Notes under the pieces: model-generated
What the model was told of the DNA's origin: nothing
The model's database searches: none
Seen by the model: only the letters and a program-made list of their open reading frames with translations
Assembly (NCBI RefSeq): GCF_017591435.1
Contig: NC_059269.1
Location: 2,489,973-2,553,972, forward strand
Direction: 5' to 3'
From: Portunus trituberculatus
Lineage: Eukaryota > Arthropoda > Malacostraca > Decapoda > Portunidae
Length of the DNA stretch: 64,000 nt
Program-made: the position numbers and the translations under genes
Part shown: positions 22,691 through 31,869 of the stretch, in pieces
How the letters are laid out: each line of letters starts with the position of its first letter
Numbering within the stretch: position 1 is the first letter of the stretch

Positions 22691-24073
22691 GTTCCTGTGA
22701 TGGCTTCAAGTCGTATTCAGCGTTGGGCCTTGACTTTATCTGCATATGATTACACTATCACCCACAAACCAGGAAAGTATATAACCAATGCGGATGCTTT
22801 GAGTCGTCTTCCTCTTCCTGAAGCTCCTAAGGATACGCCGGTGCCAGGGGACGTTGTGTGTGTGCTGGAGAGGCAGGACAGGACGACAGTAACAGCGAAG
22901 GACATCAGGCGGTGGACGGAGCGAGACCCTATACTGTCTATAGTCAGGAGGAACGTTCAGTACGGGTGGCCTGAAAACGTCACCGTGGAAGCACAAAAAC
23001 CCTTCTTTAGAAGGAAGTGGGAGTTAAGTGTGCAGGATGGAGTAATATTATGGGGATCAAGGGTGGTGGTACCAGAGGTAGCAAGGAAGAGAGTGCTAGC
23101 AGAACTTCATGAGACACACCCAGGGACGTCACGCATGAAAAGCATTGCACGTAGCTATGTTTGGTGGCCAAATATGGATTATGATATAGAGACTGTAGTT
23201 CAGCAGTGTGCACAGTGTCAGCAGTTGAGGAATCTACCTCCCGACGCCCCTTTGCAGCCTTGGGAATGGCCAGAGAAGCCGTGGTCCAGATTACATCTAG
23301 ATTATGCAGGGCCATTTATGGGCAAGATGTTTCTGGTGGTAATTGATGCACATTCTAAGTGGATTGATGTTCACGCCACAAATTCGGCTACTTCATCTGC
23401 TACGATTGAAAAATTGCAAGTTACTTTTGCGTCACAAGGTTTACCCGAGATTGTAGTGACGGATAATGGCACGAACTTCTGCAGTGAGGAATTTGAAACA
23501 TTTCTAAAACAAAATGGCATCGTTCATATCAAAACCTCCCGTTATCACCCAGCTTCCAACGGATTAGCAGAAAAGGCAGTGCAGACTTTGAAAAGGGCCA
23601 TGACAAAAGAGACAGCGGGTTCCTTAGAGTCGCGATTAATGAAATTTTTATTACGTTATCGGGTCACACCACACACTACCACAGGGGTTTCGCCGGAACT
23701 TTTAGTGGGAAGGAAATTAAGAACTTGTCTGGACCTATTAATGCCAGGGATAAGCCAGAGAGTATTAAGGAAACAGGAAATGCAGAAAAATTATAATGAT
23801 AGGAAGGCACACCCGAGAGAACTGGGAGTAGGGGATAAGGTGTATGTTATCAATTTTAGTCCAGGTGCAAAGTGGTTACCTGGAGTAATTATTCAACAAT
23901 CTGGTCCAGTTTCATTTAAGGTGAAATTGCTGGATGGACGAACGGTGCGACGTCATCTGGACTACGTAAGAAGAAGAGATAAACTGGATGAAGAGGAGGG
24001 CAACGCGGATGATTTATCTCCACCAGTTGTGGACATCGTGAATTCAGCATCGGGAGCCAGTGAACAAGGTTGA
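22690..24073 (+). pseudogene. Gypsy pol, RNase H end and integrase
   Basis: This open frame of the element runs from the RNase H tail (SSRIQRWALTLSAYDYTI, YITNADALSRLPLP) through a zinc-binding HHCC domain (LHETHPG...CAQCQ, about 23107-23222). It continues to the DDE core: HLDYAGPF (about 23297), VTDNGTNF (about 23458) and NGLAEKAVQ (about 23560). A chromodomain-free C-terminus carries a GPY/F-like module (GDKVYVINFSPGAKWLPGVI, SGPVSFKVKLLDGR). Integrase inserts element DNA and would make the 5-bp duplication seen here. The domain order PR-RT-RH-IN defines Gypsy/Metaviridae-type elements. Confidence 0.92.
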
Positions 24074-24323
24074 ACCATTTAGTTCCGTGCCACCCCTAAC
24101 TGTTTCGGGACGCTCGAATGACTGGCCACCATATAGTACAGGAGAAGTCAAGGAACCTGTTTTGGCACACCGAACAATGTGCCAACTCAGGTTTGGGAAC
24201 AACAGCCTGGGCATGGATCAAGCCCGACAGCCAGCTCTGGAGCAACCCTCGGGGGAGGTGACATGTCGTCGGTCAGAGAGACTTCACAAGGAACCAGATC
24301 GTCTGCAGATCACTTGGGATTAA
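24060..24323 (+). pseudogene. Gypsy pol C-terminal tail in shifted frame
   Basis: Overlaps the end of the integrase frame by 14 bases. It contains RRSERLHKEPDRL near the end, a basic motif that commonly closes the pol polyprotein in this group, and stops at 24323. It is probably the original pol end, displaced by a frameshift near 24060, not a separate gene. Confidence 0.6.
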
Positions 24324-24496
24324 TCTGTCTCATATTCTTGTTTTATTGGGTGTTCGTTTGCATTCAGTGTTACGTTTTTAGTTTGTATGTTTATTGTTTT
24401 ATGTTGAAATAGAGTTTAATTCCATGTGTAAGGATAAAATTGCTAGTTATCTTAATATGAATAGTAGATGTTTCATGTTTTATTCAGTTTGATTTT

Positions 24497-24509
24497 AAAG
24501 GGGAAGGAG
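24497..24509 (+). promoter_or_regulatory. Gypsy polypurine tract
   Basis: AAAGGGGAAGGAG directly abuts the 3' LTR, the expected plus-strand priming site. Confidence 0.85.
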
Positions 24510-24725
24510 TGTTGTAAACTTAATGAAGCATTCGAGGCTTCAAATGTTTTACTGTTTTATTTGAATTACTTTCGTTGTTTCAAGCTAGCTGACAATTGTA
24601 AAACCTGTGAACTTTGGCTCAGTTCAGCTACAGCCATGTAGGCGGATACACCTTTTGTCGCTCAGCTCTAATACACCTCACCTGTCGCTGCCTGGTTTTT
24701 GTTTCGCCCTGCTGAAGCTATTACA
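24510..24725 (+). repeat. Gypsy 3' LTR, 216 bp
   Basis: Identical in length to the 5' LTR with two substitutions, implying a recent insertion. The TCTAA duplication follows at 24726-24730. Confidence 0.95.
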
Positions 24726-26515
24726 TCTAATTAATCTATTCTCATTTAAATGCTCCCAAATACTACCCTTAATGATTTTCTCAAGTATCTTACATACTAT
24801 ACTAGTTAAACTGATCGGTCTATAATTATTCGCATCATCCTTCCTACCTTTTTTAAATATTGGAGTAACATTAGCTAACTTCCAGTCCTGAGGTATCTCA
24901 GCAAACCTAAGTGATCTTTCAAAGATTAACTTAAGTGCTTCAGAAATACTGTCTACACCCTCCCTAAGTAATCTGGCATGTAGCTCATCAGGACCACTAG
25001 CTTTCCTATCGTCTAGTTCAAGAATAAATTTCCTAATAATTCCCGGTTTTATATCAATATTTTCTAAAGCTCTTAAACTACTCGTCACACTGTTTGTAAC
25101 AGGATTTCCTATTCTTTCCCTAGTAAATACTGAAGAAAATTGTTCATTCAATAATTCTACTATGTCTTCATTTTGATCCACTACTACACCATCTTTTCTG
25201 AGTGGTCCAATCCTATCCTTATTTCTTTTATCACTGACCTTGTAATAACTATATAATTTTTGGGATCTTTACTCCCAGCTCTAGCTAGTTTTATCTCTGC
25301 CTGCCTTTTACTTTTTTTATAACCTTACTCAAATCATCTCTGACCTGTCTGTACCTAATCAAATCTACATCTTCCCACTTTTCTGCAACTCTCTGTATGC
25401 CCTCTTCTTCTCTCTGATCTGGCTACCTATCTCATGAGTCCACCATAATGGCTTCCTGTTTCTCTGCCTTATATCTTTGTAAGGGATACACTGCATCACT
25501 ATACCCTTTACTACAACCTTAAAAATATCCCACATCTCCTGTGCAGTTTTATTTCCAAAACTATCTTCCCAGTTTACCTCTCCTAATAACTGACGTAACC
25601 TACCATAATTGCCTTTCTGATAGTTTGGGACTCTAGTCTTATTCACTATATTATCCCTACTGGAATTAATGATAAATCTAATTATATGATGGTCACTGTT
25701 TGCAAAAGTCTCTCCTACCTCAACTTCCTTTAAACAATGCTCAATATTTGTTAGTACTATGTCTAAAACCTTCCTCCCCCTAGTAGGTTTATCTACCATC
25801 TGCACTAAATAGTTATCCTGAAAACTTTCCATAAACTTATTTTCACTAGCATCTCCTACCATCCTCTCCCAGTTTACTGACTTAAGATTAAAATCCCCCA
25901 AGATAAAATTGTGTGACTAGTACACCCCCTATTTATCTCATTTACCATAAGGTTGTCTACATCTGCTGACTGGTTAGGTGGTCTATAAAAAGCTCCTACT
26001 CTAATAACCTTACTTTTGTTTACTCTAACATCCAGCCATAAGGACTCTACTCTGTTATCTACCTTAATACCATTAACCTGACTGGAAATGAAGGATTTTT
26101 TTTACATAAATAACTACTCCTCCACCTATCCTACCAATTCTCTGGTGTAAATACATAATGTATCCATCTACTTCATATTCTTTCCTATTTTCCTAAACTT
26201 TTCCTCATTTACCCATGCCTCTGTGACACATACAACATCTAAGTCCTCCTCAACTATATAACTAGATAACTCGTCCTTCTTGTTCCTAAGACTCCTGGCA
26301 TTTACATAAAAACATTTAAGTCCTGCTACCTTCCTAGATGCTGTCTCCTTATTTGGAATCCTAATCTTATTCTCTCCTATTTGCACCTGGAAATCTTTCC
26401 TAATCTTTTCACTATCTCTGTTTATCCTATCTAATTTATGTCTAACATCTTTCTTCTGGAATGCATTTGCTACCTCACCCCTACACTCCATCCCAACTCC
26501 CCTCCAGACATCCAC
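24726..26515 (-). pseudogene. LINE B ORF2 5' half: endonuclease and start of RT
   Basis: Minus strand. The endonuclease starts with LKCFYVNARSLRNKKDEL (about 26310) and catalytic CVTEAWVNE. Its middle (26160-25905) is degraded. The frame 25901-25365 carries GDFNLKSVNWERM, DIVLTNIEHC and FANSDHHIIRF. A linker with PLWWTHEIGSQIREKKRAY follows. RT opens with LDDRKASGPDELHARLLREG (about 25030), VTPIFKKGRKDDANNYRPIS and ILEKIIKGSIWEHLNENRLI, where the Gypsy element splits it. Endonuclease plus RT drive target-primed insertion. Stops and shifts near 25200-25370 and 26100 inactivate it. Confidence 0.85.
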
Positions 26516-27447
26516 TCAGCACATCCACACCCTTCCTACTCAGATGCACACCATCCCTAGCATACAAATCCCTTCGCCCATAGAACCTATCCCATACATC
26601 CACAAAGCTGACACCCACATCCTTACACATCCCTTTTACCCGATCATTCACACCAATGGCTCTAGACAACCATTCCTGCTAACATACACACGAGGCAAGA
26701 TTCCTGACACTACACACCTCCTACCACTCTCCCTTATCTTGCCTAACATTTCCAGAAATCTTGCCACTAACTCCTCCGACCCACCTGCTCTGACATCGTT
26801 CCCACCTACGTGCAAAACTACTACACCCTCCTCTCCATCCCCCAACCTCTTCTGCACCTCCTCACTCACTGCCTTCACACCTGCACCAGGCATACACACG
26901 TTCGTCCTCCTATCCCTGTCTTTCCCACAGAAAGTGCTATCTAAATACCTAACCTGAGTCACCCACCACACACACCTGAGGTGTGCTAGGCACAACCATC
27001 CTCCTCCTCTCCTCTACCCCCTTCTTTCTCCTTTCACTCACCACAACCACTTCATTCACTCTCACTCTCACTCTCCCCCTCCCCCTCCAACAAACTGAAC
27101 CTATTTTCACACTCAACAGGTTTAGTCCTATCCTCCCTAACTGCCTCCGCTTTCCTTCCCCTCGCAACCTGCCATCTCTGCCCACCCTGACTACTATCTT
27201 TCCCAGTCTGGCTCGCCTGCTCCCTCTTCCCCACTCTGCTCTTCCCGACTGAGGGCCAAGCCACCCTGTCGCACTCAGAAGGTCCAACCTTCGGCCTAAC
27301 ACTGATCTGCCTAATTTTTTCCACTGCCTCCCCAAGCCTCTTAACCTCCTCCTTCAACTCAAAGATGAGAACTTTGTTCGCACTTTTCCCCTCACTTAGC
27401 TTTCTCATTTCCTCTCGCAATTCGCGGTGTTCAAGAGAAAGAACTAA
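26481..27447 (-). pseudogene. LINE B ORF1, coiled coil and SGNH esterase domain
   Basis: Minus strand. A coiled-coil segment (LEHRELREEMRKLSEGK, FELKEEVKRLGEAVEKIRQ) and a basic middle are followed by an SGNH-hydrolase fold. Block I is GDSQVRYLD-like but has lost one base at about 26953. The middle block is VVVLHVGGNDVRAGG (about 26800), and the catalytic DGVHLSRKG lies near 26545. ORF1 proteins with an esterase are a known hallmark of CR1-clade LINEs. The reading frame changes at least three times. The N-terminal part lies at 30280-30441, beyond the Harbinger-like insertion. Confidence 0.8.
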
Positions 27448-27500
27448 AGCTGCGTTTTTTAATGCCCCTACGGCTAGTCCTCGCCTTAAGGCAGGCTTAA

Positions 27501-29153
27501 CCCTTCTTCACAGACGTGGGGTATATTTTTCCCCACCCTATTTTCTTTTATCCTGGCTGAGTGGTCCGGCCACTTAGCAAGCATAACAGCTGTGTAGCTT
27601 CAGTTTCCTGTCAGGTCTATTGGAGGGAGATAGTGTCTCTGTGATCAATCACTTGTGGGGGTGTGTGGGGGGGAGTTTGGGTATATTGTACCCCAGAGCA
27701 GTGTTAACACACTAAAAGAAACAGAAACGTAACCACCGACAATTGGTTTAGTTCTGTGCCCCTGGCCACTGATCTTCTACACAACTGCGGCACGACCCTA
27801 GTTGGCACTGTGAGAGCAAACAAGAAAGAAATTCCTCAGGAAATGAAAGAAACAAGAACTAGGAGGGTAGGTTCAAGTGCATTCTTATTCGTGAATGACA
27901 TGACGTTGGTGTCATACTGCAAGGACACTTCAAGAACGAAAAAGAAGTTGATGTATCTATTATCATCAATGCACACACAGCCAACCATAATGCCAAACGG
28001 CAAGCCTGAGATCATTTGTTTTTATAATGAGACGAAAGGTGGAGTAGATGCATTCGATCAAATGTGTGCAATATACTCAGTTTCACGCAAGACAAGCAGG
28101 TGGCCCATGAGTATTTTCTATGGGATGATAAATTCCTGTGTAATCAACTCGTGGATAATCTACAAGGAAAATCAGCAGACAATAGGTTCTAAACTAATTG
28201 AGAGACGCTTCTATATGCAACATTTGGCAGTGGCCCTTATCAAAGCATGGGCAGGAAAGAGGATGCTCAACTCAAGGATTCCCAGAACCATCAAAACTGT
28301 GATCAACACAGTCTGCAACATTCCTATACCTGTCAGGGATGATCAAGCAGGTCTCACAGTGATGGCAGACAGCAGGGCTCCCATGGTGCGGTGCTCACTG
28401 TGTGACAGGGCCAGCGACAGGAAGACACGACACAGGTGTCAAGGCTGTAAACGCCCTGTGTCCTCGCCACATCTACACTTGGTGCGTGGACTGCCCACAC
28501 TAATGCAGGTAAGAACTTTAGTTACTACTACTACTACATACTGGTAAGCGTAGGGCATGCATAGTCCATCACCGAGAATATGAATTGTTTGTACTGTACA
28601 CTGAAACTGCCAGTATTGGTCATTACCATTTTCAATGGTAAATAATTGTAAAACAAGATTTTTTTTTGCTCAAATATGGTCTTTTGACTGTCAAAACATA
28701 AACATAACATTTCTTGATCATTTAGTGTTCACAGACAGGAATACCTCTACAAAATTTTTTTTTTGCAGAAACTTCATTTATTTTCACCAAAGAATTTATA
28801 GTTATTCTTTTATGGTCTCCCATAGTGTGTGTGGCTGCCAGGAGGCTGATACCCATAGCTGAGATACCCCGATACCCTGAGAGTGTGTGGGTCAAGGATC
28901 AAGTCATTTACAAGAATATTAGATTGTACACACGCTATTTTAGCAACACAAGTACAAATTTCAGTATTTTTTTATACTTTTTATAAGTTGTCCTTGAAAT
29001 ATGTAGTTTCAGTTGCTAGTCATTAAAATGGTTAAGTAAACAACACTAGAGGATATGTATTTTCTGTTTATCTTTTCAGAATCAATAAATTTTGTTAATA
29101 ACTATTTTTATTTTATTTTCCAAAAACAGGGTAAAACATACCCCACCTCCGTG
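27501..29153 (+). mobile_element. piggyBac P2, deleted copy
   Basis: TTAA at 27497-27500 is followed by CCCTTCTTCACAGACGTGGG. At the right, GGGTAAAACATACCCCACCT leads to CCGTG at 29153 and TTAA at 29154-29157. The shared CAC(A/G)GA(C/G)GTGGGGTAT block, inverted, marks the two ends. A third partial copy of the block (CCCCACGTCCGTGAA) lies just outside at 29168-29182, so the exact right border is uncertain. It sits within the Harbinger-like element. Confidence 0.6.
27723..28503 (+). pseudogene. piggyBac P2 transposase C-terminal half
   Basis: Open frame from RNVTTDNWFSSVPLATDLL (second catalytic Asp in TDNWF at 27738) through GTVRANKKEIPQEM and FLFVNDMTLVSYCKD to KGGVDAFDQMCAIYSVSRKT with the third catalytic Asp (about 28050). 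The C-terminal Cys/His cluster RCSLCDRASDRKTRHRCQGC is followed by a frame slip near 28455, after which LCPRHIYTWCVDCPH and a stop at 28501-28503 complete the usual zinc-binding end. The N-terminal half, including the first Asp, is deleted. Its sequence is distinct from P1. Confidence 0.85.
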
Positions 29154-29265
29154 TTAATAATAGTAAACCCCACGTCCGTGAACAAAACCTGGGACAATGG
29201 AAAACGGGCCTGCTAGACCTTCGATCACGTGACCAGTCACCAGCTGACAGATGACAACAATAAAG

Positions 29266-30100
29266 ATGGTAGACGAACAGGAAGTGCAAGATATGCTACA
29301 GCTTTGTAACTTATCTTTCCTACATAACATAACATAAATAATAGGATAGCAAAGGGCCACCAGGGCCCATCTAGGTTATCCTGTATCAGTCGCACAGCGA
29401 CCTCGTCATCAGTACTTAAAGTTACACTTACAAGTACACAATACATTATATACCAATTCTAAATATTTGGCCCATTAACAGGGCTAAGTCCTGCAGCGAA
29501 ATCCTCTACAATTTGTGGTCCCCATACATGGGAATCATGTCTTGTTTAACTATAGTAAATTTCTTATAAAAACTATCATGCAGCGCTATACATAATTATA
29601 AATCTAATAAATTTAAGTGCTTATCTAATCTGTTTTTAAATATTGTCAAACTAGTGCTATTTACAACCGTCTCTGGCAATGCATTCCAGAAGTCTACCAC
29701 CCTATGACTAAAGAAATATTTTCTTATATCTAACCTGCAGCCTTGCTTTCTAATCTTCCTGCCATGATTTGTAGTCCTACTTCCCTCCTCTAAGGTAAAG
29801 AAAGATCTCACATCTATGTAGTTTGTATCTGAGAACATTTTAAATATCCTCTTATACATCTCCTCTCAAATGAAAACATGTTTAATGCCTTTAATCTATC
29901 TCTATACTCCAGGCGCTTCAAAGCTGGTATCATCCTAGTTGCTATCTTTCCTCCCTGCATCAACAGTCCAGTCCATCATGTTTCCAGACTTGCCAGAGAT
30001 ACCAGAAGATACTGAAACAGCATTCAGTTTGGTGCAGAACTATCAACAGCAGCTAATGGAACATTCATTCGTCATGTCTTATTTGTTTATTTACATGTGA
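29266..30100 (+). other. 67-codon open frame in the Harbinger-like element, split by LINE B
   Basis: From ATG 29266 the frame reads MVDEQEVQDMLQLCNLSFL, is interrupted by a LINE B insertion (29322-29942 plus the second TATCTTTCCT), and resumes PASTVQSIMFPDLPEIPEDT and TAFSLVQNYQQQLMEHSF to a TGA at 30098-30100. Excision at the 10-bp duplication keeps the frame. The acidic, non-repetitive sequence is unlike transposase motifs I know. It may be a captured exon or an element gene start; I do not recognise it. Confidence 0.45.
29322..29942 (-). mobile_element. LINE B 3' end, 5'-truncated insertion with 10-bp duplication
   Basis: Minus strand copy of the LINE B thumb and 3' UTR (SHRVVDFWNALPETVVNSTS frame) ending with TTATG repeats at 29322-29335. 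TATCTTTCCT flanks both sides (29312-29321 and 29943-29952), a classic target-primed insertion. It differs from 18600-19247 by a few percent and one ~13-bp deletion. Confidence 0.9.
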
Positions 30101-30279
30101 CGTCACAACTGGCTAGCGGAAAGTCGAGAATGCTCTGCAGCTGGCTTGAGTTTGGCCGGCCCTGCCTTAAGGCGGGCTACGCTCTGGCTCAAGTTTGGGG
30201 ACATGAAATAACACAAAATGACGTCAGCCTTAAGCCAGGCTTAAGGCTGCCTTACGCGTGGACTATCAAAAACGCGCCT

Positions 30280-30441
30280 TAAATTCTCGCTCTTGAGCCT
30301 ACACACCATACACTCAGAAAAGTCAACGACCTTCCTGTCATGCCCACACATCTCACACACAACAAACTCTCCCAATCCCATCTCAACACTCTCTTTCACG
30401 CACTCAATCACACTCTGATATACTTCAGTAGCTACTGCCAT
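30280..30441 (-). pseudogene. LINE B ORF1 N-terminus with Cys cluster
   Basis: From ATG 30441 on the minus strand: MAVATEVYQSVIECVKESVE, then GEFVVCEMCGHDRKVVDFSE and CMVCRLKSENL. The CxxC...CxxC pattern suggests a small zinc-binding module at the ORF1 start. It ends at the Harbinger-like insertion and continues in frame at 27447 as VLSLEHREL. Confidence 0.7.
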
Positions 30442-30790
30442 ACTAATTTACAATCTGTTAACTCACAAACAAATAAAAATACTTGGTGACGGCGGGGTGG
30501 GGGAACCGCGGTGGTGGGGGGGGGGCCTAAGTGAGGTCAACTAATCCTCTTTCAAGGTCAACTTGACGGTTACAAGCCTAGTCTCCTCGCTCTACCAAAA
30601 TACTTTTAACTCACAAACACTGATTTTAACCACTATTTCACTCTAATCTAACACTCACTAACACTCAAAAAAGCACCACACACCACTCGCTAACTATAAA
30701 AACCACAGCCAAAAAACGGAGCGCACACACAACACGTCCACTCGCCACCGCAGCTACTCGCAAGTAGAAAGTCGATCAGTTGTTTGTTTA
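30442..30790 (-). other. LINE B presumed 5' UTR
   Basis: GC-rich stretch with a G run (30506-30525) and CACT-rich sequence upstream of the ORF1 ATG. No ORF is seen. The 5' border is a guess. Confidence 0.4.
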
Positions 30791-31869
30791 CATTTCTCTG
30801 GGACTGCGATGCTCCAAGGCAGAACTTCCAAGTATCAACTGGCCAAGATGAGCTGCTCTGTTGTTTATGAATGGACAAAGCTGTTTGAAGAGTTTAGCAA
30901 TAAAGGCCAAAATTAGCAACAAAAAAATAACGACTTGCTGTGGGGGTGAGGGGCCGCCTTTTTTGTTTACAGTTGACAAACGCAACAAAGGCGGTAGCGA
31001 GCTTGTGTGTGACAACCATTTTTTGTTCAGGATCTACATTTAATGTGCTTTCATTCATTGTTTTCTTACCCATTTGGGTTATGTACACATTTTTTTTTTT
31101 TTTTATAAGGGATTGGGAGAGGAAATTCTGCGTATCCGGATATTTCACGTATTCGCCAGGGCCTTGGCTCCTATAATCTGGATATGCAGGCGATTACCGT
31201 ATTATTCTCTCGTAGGTGGGGGTTGGGAAGGCGCCATCAACAATGTCATGGCAATCTGCTGTTTTATTACTGAACTGAACACTCTCCAAGTTGTTATTAG
31301 TGTGTTGAAGTGAGATAACTATACAGTGAAGTATTTATTACTGGTCAGATCCAGCTTTATACCTCCGTTTCAACATAATCTTTTGTAATAGTTATTATTA
31401 GAGTTGTGTTATGTATAGTTGTGATGATGAAGGTAGTGAGAAAAAACGGTGTTTGAAAAGATAATAGCAGTCTTATGATACAGAGAGATGGTTTAGAGGC
31501 ATGGCAGTAAGAAGTGGGGTGAAGGCAGGGTACGAAGGAGGTAGAAGACACCTAGTCAAACCATAACTTGCTCCCAGCAAGTTCTAATAGCACTAGTTTA
31601 GGGGGTGCTGTGAACCTTCCACTAAAGCTAGTTGTGATGTCGCTGAACATTTCCCTTTGTGTCTCACAACTCAAGGGGGCAGTCAAAGCCTGCTCTCTAA
31701 AGACAACTCTCCTTCACACAAAACCACATGCACTTACCACACATACACCCTTCACTTGAAAATCAAAATTCAAATGAAAAATGCGTACTCCAAACCATGC
31801 TTCAGAGTCCCCTTCTGGGGAGTGGACCAAAAATGTCCCCAGATTGAATGCCTTTCTCAGTGACGACCA
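30791..31869. other. Unassigned intronic sequence
   Basis: No coding similarity recognised. A 16-T run lies at 31089-31104. The last ~300 bp may belong to the 5' part of LINE C copy 1 because plus-strand transposon coding sequence begins right after. Confidence 0.5.

Larger units (their letters stand above)
27448..30279. mobile_element. Harbinger-like element with TAA duplication, host to two later insertions
   Basis: Ends are AGCTGCGTTTTT (27448) and, on the other strand, AGGCGCGTTTTT (from 30279). Both continue to a TAGTCC...CG...TTAAGGCAG block, so inverted ends extend about 45 bp. TAA flanks both sides (27445-27447 and 30280-30282). Excision restores LINE B ORF1 as SENLVLSLEHRELREE. A 3-bp TAA duplication suggests PIF/Harbinger, but no transposase was found. 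Inside are piggyBac P2 (from 27501) and a LINE B 3' copy (29322-29942), leaving roughly 0.5 kb of the element itself. Confidence 0.65.

Noticed and set aside
24060..24323. An envelope or extra gene after Gypsy integrase
   Set aside because: The frame holds only the basic pol-tail motif and is too short. No signal peptide or membrane segment is present.
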